Below, piece by piece: positions 20,297 through 29,405 of a stretch of 43,427 nt of DNA. This DNA comes from Verrucomicrobiota bacterium (lineage in GTDB: Bacteria > Verrucomicrobiota > Verrucomicrobiia > Verrucomicrobiales > DEV007). Each line of letters begins with the position of its first letter. Position 1 is the first letter of the stretch. Below the pieces are notes generated by a model, which saw only the letters and a list, made by a program, of their open reading frames with translations, was not told where the DNA came from and ran no database searches. The stretch lies in NCBI GenBank assembly GCA_002862135.1, contig PKCI01000063.1, forward strand, positions 1 to 43,427, given 5' to 3'. Both the position numbers and the translations under genes were made by a program.

Positions 20297-20935
20297 ATGC
20301 GCTTTCTCATCACAGCCGGCCCCACTCGTGAGCCGATCGATCCGGTTCGCTATCTCACGAACCGTTCTTCGGGCAAGATGGGCTATGCGGTTGCCAGCGC
20401 TGCCCTGGCTGCAGGCCACGAGGTTTGCCTGATCAGTGGCCCGGTCTCTCTCGCCGCGCCGGAAGGCGCCGAGGTGCACTTCGTAGAGTCGGCCCGCGAG
20501 ATGTACAATACTGTGCAGGAAAAGATCAATGCCGCCGACGTCGCTGTGTTTTCTGCCGCTGTCGCCGACTACCGCGTTGCTGAGGAGGCTGACCAAAAAA
20601 TTAAGAAGTCAGATGACTTACTCACCCTGACATTGGTAAAGAATCCCGATATTCTTGGAAATACGCGCTCGGAATTTGGGTTCGAAGGTATTCTGGTCGG
20701 CTTCGCCGCTGAGACCAACGACCTTGAGAAACACGCCGCCAGCAAGCTGACTCGCAAGGAATGCGATCTGCTCGTCGCCAACGACGTCAGTCGCAAAGGT
20801 ATCGGGTTTGAATGTGACGAGAACGAAGTCATACTGTTCTACAAAAGCGGTGAATCGAAGATGTTGTCGCTGAGTTCAAAGACTGATATCGCGATTGAGT
20901 TGGTCAGCGAAATTGACCAACTGGCAACCCGCTAG
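20297..20935 (+). CDS. coaB: Phosphopantothenate-cysteine ligase
   Basis: This ligase joins cysteine to 4'-phosphopantothenate, the step before CoaC. The 212 residues match the C-terminal half of CoaBC. Motifs are ITAGPTREPIDPVRYLTNRS and SSGKMGYA, SAAVADYR, VKNPDIL, VGFAAETND and LLVANDVSRKGIGF. The ATG at 20297 comes immediately before the first beta strand (MRFLITAGPT). It lies in the same frame as coaC, separated by TGA and two codons, so the pair is either a natural split or a fusion with an in-frame stop. No Shine-Dalgarno sequence is visible before it, so its translation probably depends on coaC. Confidence 0.94.
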   Translation: MRFLITAGPTREPIDPVRYLTNRSSGKMGYAVASAALAAGHEVCLISGPVSLAAPEGAEVHFVESAREMYNTVQEKINAADVAVFSAAVADYRVAEEADQKIKKSDDLLTLTLVKNPDILGNTRSEFGFEGILVGFAAETNDLEKHAASKLTRKECDLLVANDVSRKGIGFECDENEVILFYKSGESKMLSLSSKTDIAIELVSEIDQLATR

Positions 20936-21019
20936 CATCATACCGCATTCTAACACGGCACCCCGCGGAGGGCCGTTCCCTGACCTGCAATCTTATCGGT
21001 CTATGCGGCGATAACCAGA

Positions 21020-21076
21020 ATGCTCCCCAACACTCAAGCCATACTCATGGCTGCGGGTCTTTCTATTCGTTTCGGG
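21020..21076 (+). pseudogene. Possible N-terminal fragment of a MobA/GlmU-like nucleotidyltransferase
   Basis: An ATG at 21020 opens MLPNTQAILMAAGLSIRFG. This matches the start of sugar- or molybdopterin-nucleotidyltransferases, whose signature is an AAGxSxRxG loop after a short beta strand. The similarity stops there and the frame closes about 13 codons later. The rest of the gene is missing, as if a deletion had joined it to unrelated sequence near 21076. Nineteen residues are thin evidence. Confidence 0.35.
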
Positions 21077-21407
21077 CTACCGGAACGGCCCGAACCGTTC
21101 GCGGTGCCGGATTGACCCGCTCGCGATCAGGACGAATCATCTGCGCCGGATTTGCATTGGAGGCCACTGCCGTAGCAACCGGCTCGAGACCGGGGTCCAA
21201 CTGATTCGGCGGAAGCGAAGGCACCGTTTCGTTGCGCACCTGGTTGAGCCGCTCCAGCTCCTGCGATTGAAGCGATGTCGCCGAAGTATCGGTTTCGAAA
21301 GGTGGCCCCAGAGTTAGGCGTGGCCTAAGGTCTGTCCCATACTTGCCGTTAATTGGACATCGAGAACTGTCGCGTTTCCGACTGATCTCTAACCGTCGTT
21401 TGAACAC
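21063..21407 (-). pseudogene. Unidentified ORF, probably a C-terminal gene fragment
   Basis: A 114-codon frame on the minus strand lies 73 bases downstream of ftsK. The last 75 codons have coding-like third-base use and a Pro/Asn/Arg-rich, low-complexity composition (SLPPNQLDPGLEPVATAVAS, then RPDRERVNPAPRTVRAVPVA). The first 35 codons look like noise. An adjacent frame just upstream reads RVQTTVRDQSETRQFSMSN before a stop, which hints at a frameshift. I do not recognise the protein. It may be the tail of a lost gene, or a small real one. The whole 20936-21479 gap contains nothing else I can support. Confidence 0.3.
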
Positions 21408-21479
21408 GTACCCTTTTCCACAAACTGGACGCAGAAATCGGCTGAATATGCCGGAATTACGCTAAAAAGCGGGGGTATA

Positions 21480-24110
21480 TCAGGCAAAATCGTCGGAAAG
21501 ATCGACCAGAATTTCCCGAGGCTTGGCTCCGTCCCCGGGGCCAATAATACCGCGGCTTTCGAGGATATCAATCATGCGCGCGGCCCGGGTATATCCTAGG
21601 CGCAATCGCCTCTGCAGCAGCGAAGTGGAAGCTTTTTTCTCGGTGTAGATCACCTCGAGGCACTTTTCGAGGATTTCCTCGTCTGCGTCTGAAATCTCTT
21701 CATCACTATCGTCTATTCCACCGGAATCGATGGCTTCCTGGGCTTCCGCTTCAAATTTTGGAGTTCCCTGGGCGGCACAGGCACTGACAAGATCCTGCGC
21801 TTCATCATCGGTAATCAGCGCTCCCTGGGCCCTCACCAGCGTGGCACTTCCGGGAGGAAGGTAGAGCATATCCCCCTTACCAACCAAGTTTTCCGCTCCG
21901 TTCGCGTCGAGAATGATTCGACTGTCGGTCTTAGAAGAAACCTGGAAAGCAATGCGGGACGGAACGTTAGCCTTGATGATACCCGTGACAACATCGGCAC
22001 GCGGCGTCTGAGTGGCAACAATAAGGTGGATTCCTGCAGCACGGGCCTTCTGAGCGATTCGCGCAATACCAGTTTCCACATCGGCTGGAGCCGTCTGCAT
22101 GAGGTCGGCAAGCTCGTCAATGATCACGACAATGTAGGGCAGGCTGTCAGGAAGATCTTCATCACCTGGCGCCGGCTGATTTTGACGGCCGGCCAGCATC
22201 TCAACATTGAGTTCTTCCTCGGGGAAACCACCTTCCGCTTCAAACTCATCGCTCAAATTCACATGATGGGCGAGCTTAAGTTCCAGCTCTTCCTCGACTA
22301 CCACATCGACTTCATTCTCCTCCCGTTCGCGTTCCTTGGCGCGCATGGCATTGAACCCTTCGAAGTTCCGGGTGCCAACCTTTGCAAAGAGAGCGTAACG
22401 GCGCTCCATCTCATTAATGACCCAGCGAAGGGCCAGCAGCACTTTTTTTGGGTCAGTCACTACCGGCACCACCATGTGGGGCAGATCATTGTATAGCTGC
22501 ATCTCAACAACCTTCGGGTCAATCATGATGAAGCGCAGCTCATCCGGGGTGAAGCGATAAAGCAGGCTTGCAATGATTCCATTGATGCAAACACTTTTAC
22601 CGGAACCGGTCGCACCGGCCACAAGCAGGTGGGGCATCCGGGCTAGGTCGCCGACAATAGTGCGGCCATAAACGTCCTTACCAAGCGCGAGCGGCAACTT
22701 GGCCTTGGAGTTTCGGAAAGCGTCGTCCTCAAAGAGTTCGCGAAGAGCTACGGGGACTTTGTCAGAGTTCGCGATCTCAATACCAACCGTGTCCTTACCC
22801 GGAACTGGTGCCAGGATATTGATGCGCTCGGCACGGGTGGCACGGGCAATATCAGCCTCAAGAGCAGTGATTTTGTTCACTCGCAAACCGGGCTTGGGGT
22901 AAAGCTCGTAGCGAGTAATCGTCGGACCACGAGTGATGTCGCCGGGCTCCACATCCACTCCGAAGGTGCCTAACGTATTCACAATATTGTTCTGCTGCTT
23001 CATCAGCTTGACTTCATCAGTCGGCTCAACACCGCTGTCATCGGCGTATTGCAGAATGCTGAGGGAAGGAAGTTCATAGTCCTTGAACTGCCCGCCGGAA
23101 AGGACGGTGCTTTCCTTCTCTGACTTGTCGAATAATGAACCCGCCGCCTCTTCGGGGGTGAGCTTCTTGCGTCCACGGGAAGAGGAATCGATGATTTTCG
23201 GCTCCGGGGTTTTCGCCGCCGGTTCGGGCTGAGCAAAAAGATCGGGCTGCTTTTCCTCTCTCTGCTTCTTCTCGCGCTTGGGCTTCTCCCCTGCCTTGGG
23301 TGACTTGCTGCGGCGCTTATTCGCAGCGGGCTCGGTTTCGAACCTGGAGAACTTCGGCAGGCTGAGGGGCTCCCAGAACGGCTCGCGCTGGCCCCAGTCG
23401 GCCATGAACTCCGACGCTCTTCGGCGCACCATCATAGCAAACTGGAAGGGATGAATCCCGGTAATCACGATCATGGTGATCGTGTAGATGATCAGCATCA
23501 CGATAACTGAACCAACCGAACCGAGAAGTTGCTCAACGACCTTGTGACCGAATCCATAGCCAACAAACCCACCGGCACTCTTCGGGAGATTGTAGCGACT
23601 CGCCCAGTCTTCGAAAAACCAGGTCTGAAATTCAACGAGACAGGCTGCCGATAATGTCAGCGCAATAAACGAAGTGATATTCCGCGTATGAAACGGGCGG
23701 GCACCAGTCAATACCTGGATGGCCCACCAAGCAAAAACGGCAGGAATAAAATAACTCGCTGCTCCGAAAAAGAAGTAGGCGTATCCGGCGGTGACGGCGC
23801 CAACTGGTCCGATAAAATTACCCACCGCATCATTTTGACCTGCTTGGCTACTGAAAGGCACCCAGCTTGGAAGATCCGCCGGCGAATAGGAAACCAGCGA
23901 GAGGAGAAACATCACACAAAGGCCAAAGAGTGCGACCGCGAAGACCTCGTGGAAGGGATAGGGTTCGTCGATCGGCACTCGCTTCTTGCGGGCCGGCTTC
24001 TTGACCGGCTTTTTAGCCCGGGGGGCCTTGGGCTTTTTTCCCGCACGAGCGTTCACCTTTCCGCGAGTGGCAGGTTTCCGTTTAGTCGTGCTGGTTTTGC
24101 ATGCGGCCAT
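21480..24110 (-). CDS. ftsK: DNA translocase FtsK/SpoIIIE
   Basis: This septum-located DNA pump clears and resolves chromosomes at division. From the ATG at 24110 it has 876 residues. There is a Lys/Ala/Pro-rich cytosolic N-terminus, four membrane helices (about 50-205), a charged linker with many K and E, and then the motor. Walker A AGATGSGKS is at about 500 and Walker B YIVVIIDELADL at about 660. The C-terminal gamma winged helix (LEVIYTEKKASTSLLQRRLR) is present, so DNA-sequence orientation should work. The motor carries an acidic insert (EREREENEVDVVVEEELELK and following) between the two Walker motifs, which is longer than I would expect. The frame is open to 24218, but the Lys-rich start is the more usual form. 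Confidence 0.96.
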   Translation of the reverse strand: MAACKTSTTKRKPATRGKVNARAGKKPKAPRAKKPVKKPARKKRVPIDEPYPFHEVFAVALFGLCVMFLLSLVSYSPADLPSWVPFSSQAGQNDAVGNFIGPVGAVTAGYAYFFFGAASYFIPAVFAWWAIQVLTGARPFHTRNITSFIALTLSAACLVEFQTWFFEDWASRYNLPKSAGGFVGYGFGHKVVEQLLGSVGSVIVMLIIYTITMIVITGIHPFQFAMMVRRRASEFMADWGQREPFWEPLSLPKFSRFETEPAANKRRSKSPKAGEKPKREKKQREEKQPDLFAQPEPAAKTPEPKIIDSSSRGRKKLTPEEAAGSLFDKSEKESTVLSGGQFKDYELPSLSILQYADDSGVEPTDEVKLMKQQNNIVNTLGTFGVDVEPGDITRGPTITRYELYPKPGLRVNKITALEADIARATRAERINILAPVPGKDTVGIEIANSDKVPVALRELFEDDAFRNSKAKLPLALGKDVYGRTIVGDLARMPHLLVAGATGSGKSVCINGIIASLLYRFTPDELRFIMIDPKVVEMQLYNDLPHMVVPVVTDPKKVLLALRWVINEMERRYALFAKVGTRNFEGFNAMRAKEREREENEVDVVVEEELELKLAHHVNLSDEFEAEGGFPEEELNVEMLAGRQNQPAPGDEDLPDSLPYIVVIIDELADLMQTAPADVETGIARIAQKARAAGIHLIVATQTPRADVVTGIIKANVPSRIAFQVSSKTDSRIILDANGAENLVGKGDMLYLPPGSATLVRAQGALITDDEAQDLVSACAAQGTPKFEAEAQEAIDSGGIDDSDEEISDADEEILEKCLEVIYTEKKASTSLLQRRLRLGYTRAARMIDILESRGIIGPGDGAKPREILVDLSDDFA

Positions 24111-24318
24111 AAATTTCCCGTTTCGTAAGCGATCAAGCGGTTTCTTCTGAAAATTATTAAAAACCTCCCGAAGACAAAATTTAGCTATAAATATGGAGTA
24201 AGCGGGGGTAAAGAGCAACGCATATCTTAGTTTTATTAAATAATTTTACCCACCAAATGCCTCGCGGTTGAATTGACAGGAAAAGCTCCCGAATCGTAGT
24301 CTCAGCCTAGTGAAACCC

Positions 24319-24756
24319 ATGCGCCCGCTCCTCCAATTTGCCGCCCTTATCGCCCTCTCCCTCATCCTGACAGGCTGTGGGAAGGACTGGATCGTCGGGA
24401 AATGGGAGTTCGACAAGGAACGCACCCTCGAAGCGATGACTCCTCCAAAAGATCCTCAACAGGGTCAGGGGCTGCTTTCCGAAGTTGTTTCAGGCCTACA
24501 GAAAGGATTATCCCAGCTACTTTTCACCCAATTCAACGGAGTCATTATTGAGTATACCGGCAATGAAATGCGCCGGACCAAGGATGGTGCTGGCGAAGCA
24601 ATCGGTTACAAAGTCATCGAAAAACCCAATGCCGATAGGCGGATGATCCAGTATGCCGACGGTGACATTGTCACGATTGAACGGGTCGAGGGAGGAATCC
24701 GGACGCTGAGGTCGGGAGACGACAAAGTCTGGGTGTATTTCAGGGCGGTGGAGTAG
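24319..24756 (+). CDS. Putative lipoprotein of unknown function
   Basis: The 145-residue product starts MRPLLQFAALIALSLILTGC, a type II signal peptide with lipobox LTGC (lipidated Cys at 20). A GTG nine bases upstream (24310) is an alternative start and would leave the signal intact. The mature part opens KDWIVGKWEFDKERT, which resembles the start of small lipocalin-like or beta-barrel domains, and ends in short beta strands (DGDIVTIERVEGGIRTL, KVWVYFRAVE). I do not recognise a family. It stands alone between divergent ftsK and convergent ilvC and shares a terminator with ilvC. Confidence 0.78.
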   Translation: MRPLLQFAALIALSLILTGCGKDWIVGKWEFDKERTLEAMTPPKDPQQGQGLLSEVVSGLQKGLSQLLFTQFNGVIIEYTGNEMRRTKDGAGEAIGYKVIEKPNADRRMIQYADGDIVTIERVEGGIRTLRSGDDKVWVYFRAVE

Positions 24757-24800
24757 TCAGGAAGTTCCGAGCGGCCGCCTCGCCTGCCCCATGGGCACAA

Positions 24801-24830
24801 AAAAGCCGGAGCTCTCACTCCGGCCTTTTT
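24801..24830. terminator. Bidirectional rho-independent terminator
   Basis: AAAAGCCGGAG pairs with CTCCGGCCTTTTT around a short CTCTCA loop. There is an A-run on one side and a T-run on the other. It lies between the convergent lipoprotein and ilvC genes and can serve both. Confidence 0.9.
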
Positions 24831-24871
24831 AAATTAGTTGTTCAACTGATACCTCGTTAAGAGGAACTTGC

Positions 24872-25900
24872 TCAATGGTAGGAAGCCTGGCTGCCTTTAA
24901 TGTCGCGCTTCTTAAGCCACGGCATCAGATTGCGGAGGCGCTTACCAACCTTTTCGATCTGGTGCTGGGCACCTTCTTTGCGGAGTTGCTTAAAATTCGG
25001 ACAGCCTTCGTCGGACTCTTTGATCCACTCCCCGGCGAACTTGCCGGACTGGATGTTCTTGAGAGCGCGCTGCATCTTCTTCTTCACAGAAGCGTCGATG
25101 ATGGTCGGGCCAGTCTTCACGTCACCCCACTCGGCGGTGTCGGAGATGGAGAAACGCATACCGGAAATACCGGACTCGTTGATGAGGTCGACGGTAAGCT
25201 TGAGCTCGTGGAGACACTCGAAGTAGGCCATTTCAGGCTGGTAACCTGCTTCGACGAGAGTTTCGAAACCGGCGGTAATAAGCTGGCTGACGCCGCCGCA
25301 AAGCACGGTCTGCTCACCGAAGAGATCAGTCTCGGTCTCTTCTTTGAAAGTGGTCTGGAAAGTACCGGCGCGCGTACCACCAACACCCTTGGCCCAGGCG
25401 AGGGCGATCTTCTTGGCGTCGCGGCCGGGGTTCTGCTCAATAGCAATGAGGGCCGGAACACCTTTTCCTTCGACGAACTGGCGACGAACGATGTGACCTG
25501 GTCCCTTAGGAGCCACCATGATCACGTTGACGAAATCGGGAAGCTCAATGGTCTTGAAGTGAACGGCGAAACCGTGACTGAATAGAAGGGTCTGGCCTTT
25601 CTTGAGGTGGGGTGCGATGTCCTTATTGTAGATTGAAGCAATCTTAGTGTCAGGAGTCGCGATAAAAATCACGTCAGCAGTCTGGACGGCGTCAGCCGTA
25701 TCCATAACTTTGAAGCCATATTCTTCGGCGACTGCGCGAGACTTACTCTTGGCGTAGAGGCCGATGATGACCTTGACGCCGCTGTCCTTGAGGTTAAGGG
25801 CGTGTGCGTGCCCCTGTGAACCGAAACCAATTACGGCACAGGTCTTGCCTTTTAGCACACCCAGGTCCGCGTCTTTATCCGTGTAGATTTTTGCTGCCAT
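24872..25900 (-). CDS. ilvC: Ketol-acid reductoisomerase (class I)
   Basis: This is the second enzyme of valine and isoleucine synthesis. It rearranges and reduces acetolactate or acetohydroxybutyrate with magnesium and NAD(P)H. The 342 residues are the class I length. The nucleotide site reads [17 protein letters not shown] at about 25-41. The following loop [15 protein letters not shown] has Ser and Lys residues that fit NADPH use. The metal and substrate residues lie in [13 protein letters not shown] and [10 protein letters not shown]. The start [13 protein letters not shown] is typical. No ilvB or ilvN gene is in view. The start has GCAGAG upstream and no stronger Shine-Dalgarno sequence. 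Confidence 0.98.
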   Translation of the reverse strand: MAAKIYTDKDADLGVLKGKTCAVIGFGSQGHAHALNLKDSGVKVIIGLYAKSKSRAVAEEYGFKVMDTADAVQTADVIFIATPDTKIASIYNKDIAPHLKKGQTLLFSHGFAVHFKTIELPDFVNVIMVAPKGPGHIVRRQFVEGKGVPALIAIEQNPGRDAKKIALAWAKGVGGTRAGTFQTTFKEETETDLFGEQTVLCGGVSQLITAGFETLVEAGYQPEMAYFECLHELKLTVDLINESGISGMRFSISDTAEWGDVKTGPTIIDASVKKKMQRALKNIQSGKFAGEWIKESDEGCPNFKQLRKEGAQHQIEKVGKRLRNLMPWLKKRDIKGSQASYH

Positions 25901-25989
25901 CTGTTTTTTCTCTGCGTTTTCGAGGAGGCGCGTAGGTTCCGCCCAAACAGGTGAATGGTCAAACGGTATTCTGTATCGGAAAAAACCGC

Positions 25990-27168
25990 CTATTTCCCGC
26001 CCGAACCGCCTACCACCCGACCGCCTCCGGCGGGAAGCATGACCTGCAACTTTCCGACTGCCGTTCCAATGGCGGACACGGCCACAGTGACCTCTTCGGC
26101 GGTGGTGTGATGAGACAGCGAAAATCGTACGCTGCTGCGAGCGCGGGACGAGCTTTTCCCCATCGCACTGAGAATCCGGCTCGGCCTCACCGCTCCGCTA
26201 CTGCAGGCAGATCCGGGAGAACAACAAATCCCTGCCTCATCCAACAAAATCAGCAACCCCTCCCCGTCGACACCGGGAAAGAAAAGATTGGTTGTGTTGG
26301 GGAGGCGGCGGTCGGAGTCTCCGTTCACCGCCGATCCTTCAACGGTTTCAAGAACACCTTTTTCAAACTGGTCGCGCAACGCGGCCGCCGATTCGCGGGC
26401 GTCCAGTCGCGCCGCAGCCAGTTCCGCAGCAATACCCATGCCGACGATGCCGGCTACGTTTTCGGTACCGGAGCGTCGTTTCTCCTCCTGTCCCCCACCG
26501 AGCATGAGGGATTGGAATCGGGCATTCCGATCCTGATAGAGCGCACCGACTCCCTTTGGACCGTGGAACTTGTGCGCCGACATTGAGAGGGCATGAATCG
26601 GAAGGTCAGCGACGGAAAGCGGAACCTTGCCCACCGCCTGAACCGCGTCGGTGTGAAAATAGACATCATACTCAGCAGCGATTGCGGCGGCCGCTTCAAC
26701 TGGACTTAGCACTCCGGTCTCATTATTCGCCCAGATCAAACTGGCCACGGCCACTTCGTGATCGGCAATCGCATTCTTCCAGGCATCAAGATCGAGATGT
26801 CCTTCTGCATCCACTCCGACCAATCGGGCATCGTAACCGGTCTCACCATAGAACTTGGCCACCTCATACACCGCGCTGTGCTCGACCGTTGAGGTCAAAA
26901 TGGCTTTCCGCTCCGGCCGCAGACTCAGCGAGGAACGCAGGGCCGTATTGTTCGACTCGGTACCGCAACTGGTGAAAATCATCTCCTCCCTTTCCGCCCC
27001 GATCAAGGCTGCCACTTTCTCGCGCGATTCTTCGATCGCTTGGCGCGCCTGACGGCCGAATCGATAACCTCCTGAAGGATTACCGTAAAACTTCCCCAAC
27101 CAGGGCAGCATGGCTTCGCAAACTTCAGGGGCGACGGCAGTGGTCGCATTGTTATCGAGGTAGATCAT
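25990..27168 (-). CDS. Cysteine desulfurase (NifS/IscS-type)
   Basis: This pyridoxal-phosphate enzyme takes sulfur from cysteine for iron-sulfur clusters or thiolation. From the ATG at 27168 it has 392 residues. Motifs are YLDNNATT at the start, VEHSA (His98, cofactor stacking), [12 protein letters not shown] (Lys200, Schiff base) and [12 protein letters not shown] (Cys322, persulfide). An upstream in-frame TTG at 27186 is less likely. The C-terminus ends in a Gly-rich tail ([15 protein letters not shown]), which is unusual for the family. No scaffold (iscU, sufU) or thiolation (mnmA) gene is adjacent, so the acceptor is unknown. It is 62 bases downstream of folC on the same strand. Confidence 0.95.
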   Translation of the reverse strand: MIYLDNNATTAVAPEVCEAMLPWLGKFYGNPSGGYRFGRQARQAIEESREKVAALIGAEREEMIFTSCGTESNNTALRSSLSLRPERKAILTSTVEHSAVYEVAKFYGETGYDARLVGVDAEGHLDLDAWKNAIADHEVAVASLIWANNETGVLSPVEAAAAIAAEYDVYFHTDAVQAVGKVPLSVADLPIHALSMSAHKFHGPKGVGALYQDRNARFQSLMLGGGQEEKRRSGTENVAGIVGMGIAAELAAARLDARESAAALRDQFEKGVLETVEGSAVNGDSDRRLPNTTNLFFPGVDGEGLLILLDEAGICCSPGSACSSGAVRPSRILSAMGKSSSRARSSVRFSLSHHTTAEEVTVAVSAIGTAVGKLQVMLPAGGGRVVGGSGGK

Positions 27169-27230
27169 TTCCAATCCGTTAGTCAAAAACTATACGGTTC
27201 CAAAAGGCTGACGTCCACGCTACTGTCGCT

Positions 27231-28448
27231 TTACTGGAGGCTCACTTCGTAGTCTCCACCTTCCACGATCGCTCTCACCTCCCCCACAAGGAAGAGTGAA
27301 CCGGCCACCAGCACCCTGCCTTGACCGATAGTGAGTGCTTCGCTCAGATTTTCGGCAGACTTCACTTTCTCCAATTCTCCTCCCGCTGTGACAAACGCTT
27401 CGGTCATCTCCCCTGCTGAGATGCGACGCTCGGACTGAATCGGAACGAAAGTGATGCTCCCGATGACAGGCAGGATTGCTTTGAAAATCGCAACTAAGTC
27501 TTTAGACTCGGCCGCCCCAAAAATCAGTTTGGCCAACTCGCCTGGGAATGCTTCCCGCCACGCCGCACAAAGTGCCTCGGCAGCTGCTTCGTTATGCGCA
27601 CCATCGAGAACGAGCCTGTCACCGATCACTTCAAAACGCCCTGGCCACGACGCTTCGGACAACGAATGCTGAATGCCCTCCTGCGAAAGCCGATCGCCTT
27701 CAACACGACAGGCAGCTTCGACAGCGAGCGCAGCATTTTCCCGCTGGTGAGGTCCCTTGAGCCCAAGTGGCCATTCCTCAGGTAAAGGATGCGCTTCAAT
27801 GCAGGGAACTCCAAGGGTTAAAGCCCGCCGGCCCACCATGTCGCGAGCATCAGGGTGCAGATCCGCAACGATCACCGGCGTGTTAGGCTTGATAATGCCC
27901 GCTTTCTCCATCGCGATCTCACGGATGGTCTCACCGAGCCACTGTTGATGATCAAGACTGATTGAGGTAATCACGCTGACATCGGCATTGACCGCATTCG
28001 TCGCATCCAGTCGGCCTCCCATTCCGGTTTCAAGAAGAATGACTTCGCAGCCTTCATCGCAGAAATAGCGAAGCGCCAGCACGAAGCTGATTTCAAAAAA
28101 GGTCGGATGGGGATCCCAGTCTTTCACCCGATCACGAATGTCCGTCAAGCCCCACGCAATTCTCTCTTCCGAGATCATTTCCCCGTTGATCTGGATGCGC
28201 TCAGAGTATGCCACAAGATGTGGCGAGGTAAAAAGACCGGTTTTGAGGCCTGCGTCGCGCAGAATGCGTTCGGTGAACGCGCACACTGACCCCTTACCGT
28301 TGGTCCCGGCAACGTGAACGATCTTCCGCCCCTCCTGATCCTGGGTCACGGAAGTTTCCTTCAGCAAACGGGTCACATTTTCCAGCCCTAGCTTGATGCC
28401 TAAAAGTTGCGTGCCGTAAAGCCAATCTATAGATTCCTGGTAGTCCAA
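27231..28448 (-). CDS. folC: Bifunctional folylpolyglutamate synthase/dihydrofolate synthase
   Basis: FolC adds glutamate to dihydropteroate and to folates. The 405 residues include the P-loop HVAGTNGKGSVCAFTERILR at about 45-64, TSPHLVAYSERI, ETGMGGRLDATN and DGAHNEAAA. The start is a TTG at 28448. There is no ATG until residue 90, yet the sequence right after the TTG (DYQESIDWLYGTQLLGIKLG) already matches the family N-terminus, so TTG initiation is well supported. A hairpin with a T-run lies only 25 bases upstream, so the gene needs its own promoter or is attenuated. Confidence 0.95.
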   Translation of the reverse strand: MDYQESIDWLYGTQLLGIKLGLENVTRLLKETSVTQDQEGRKIVHVAGTNGKGSVCAFTERILRDAGLKTGLFTSPHLVAYSERIQINGEMISEERIAWGLTDIRDRVKDWDPHPTFFEISFVLALRYFCDEGCEVILLETGMGGRLDATNAVNADVSVITSISLDHQQWLGETIREIAMEKAGIIKPNTPVIVADLHPDARDMVGRRALTLGVPCIEAHPLPEEWPLGLKGPHQRENAALAVEAACRVEGDRLSQEGIQHSLSEASWPGRFEVIGDRLVLDGAHNEAAAEALCAAWREAFPGELAKLIFGAAESKDLVAIFKAILPVIGSITFVPIQSERRISAGEMTEAFVTAGGELEKVKSAENLSEALTIGQGRVLVAGSLFLVGEVRAIVEGGDYEVSLQ

Positions 28449-28472
28449 TGGTCGTGTTTGTGGTTGGACACG

Positions 28473-28512
28473 AAAAAAGCCCTGACCACCGGAAAAGTCC
28501 AGCGAACAGGGC
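28473..28512 (-). terminator. Rho-independent terminator or attenuator upstream of folC
   Basis: On the minus strand GCCCTG pairs with CAGGGC around an inner GGA/TCC stem, followed by six T. It would end transcripts coming from arsC before folC. No + strand gene ends here. Confidence 0.6.
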
Positions 28513-28881
28513 CCAAAGCCAAATTATTGAACAGTTCTCGATCCTTCGGAGTGCCTTGTCGATGGTGTTGAACCCTAAGCCGTTGAGTTTCGAACGGTAA
28601 GTCAGCTCATGCAGCATGCGGTATCGATACTGAGTGAAGAGCGCCCAGCGATAGTTGATCTGGACATCAGCACTGGCTGCTCCACCGGAAATCACATCAT
28701 CGAACGATCCGGTCGCTCCAACGCCGCTCCTGAATGAGAGGCCACCATAGCCGCAGAAGTATCCGCGAAGGGGCTTCTCCGGATCCATCACGGCGGTCTC
28801 GGGTGGATTCGGAAAACCCATTCGGGAGGGTCGCTCTCTTCCCACCTTGGAGTTGTAATTTCAGGCCAACCCGGCCTGAGA
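28513..28881 (-). other. Unassigned stretch between arsC and folC, possibly gene remnant
   Basis: About 370 bases on the transcribed side have no convincing gene. One minus-strand frame from 28788 reads MDPEKPLRGYFCGYGGLSFR, then VQINYRWALFTQYRYRMLHE. It has a beta-barrel-like flavour but runs straight through the terminator into the wrong frame of folC, so it cannot be an intact gene. Either it is a decayed gene or a 3' untranslated region. I do not recognise any family. Confidence 0.25.
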
Positions 28882-29328
28882 TCAAGAAATCGAGTCCTTC
28901 CGACCTCTTCCATAGGCCGAAAACACCGCATCGATCTCATCGCGGACCCGGCGAAACATCCCCATTTGCTCTTCTTCGGAGCCCTCTGCCTCCGCCGGGT
29001 CATCGAAAGGCCAGTGATAGCGGCGCTTTTGTCCGGGAAATTCAGGGCAAGCTTGATCCGCATTGCCACACACTGTGATCACAGTCTCGACCTCCTGATC
29101 GAGGAATTCCTCAAGGGACTTGGAACGGGCCTCGGTCAGATCTAGGCCCATTTCGGCGACCGCCTTGACCGAAAGCGGGTGAACATAGCCGCTGGGCGTG
29201 GAGCCGGCGCTCTCCACTCTCAACGAATCCCCCGCTGCCTGCCGCAAAAGAACCTCAGCCATCTGCGAACGGCAGGAATTGCCGGTGCACAGAATCAGGA
29301 CGAGAGGGGAATTCTCGAGGGCGCTCAT
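28882..29328 (-). CDS. arsC: Arsenate reductase, thioredoxin-coupled (LMW-phosphatase fold)
   Basis: The 148-residue protein has the low-molecular-weight phosphatase P-loop CTGNSCR (Cys14 to Arg20) plus the redox pair in VCGNADQACPEFPG (Cys87 and Cys94). The three-cysteine layout matches the thioredoxin-dependent ArsC of Staphylococcus plasmid pI258, so arsenate reduction to arsenite is the likely role. No arsR, arsB or acr3 is next to it, so it is an orphan. The neighbours are folC and the divergent rlmN. A few relatives act as tyrosine phosphatases, but those lack the second Cys pair. Confidence 0.9.
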   Translation of the reverse strand: MSALENSPLVLILCTGNSCRSQMAEVLLRQAAGDSLRVESAGSTPSGYVHPLSVKAVAEMGLDLTEARSKSLEEFLDQEVETVITVCGNADQACPEFPGQKRRYHWPFDDPAEAEGSEEEQMGMFRRVRDEIDAVFSAYGRGRKDSIS

Positions 29329-29405
29329 ATATACCAGAGGAAAAAGCCGACTGCCAAAATTGTCAATCCGTGGTTTGTTAACCTCAATTCGCCCCTGTCA
29401 CATAA

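Noticed and set aside
24875-25585. 236-codon + strand frame opposite ilvC
   Set aside because: Mirror of the ilvC codons. ilvC has intact motifs throughout.
28294-28845. 183-codon minus-strand frame that runs into the start of folC
   Set aside because: Its last third is the wrong frame of folC and it reads through a terminator. At most the upstream part is a remnant, listed as unassigned.
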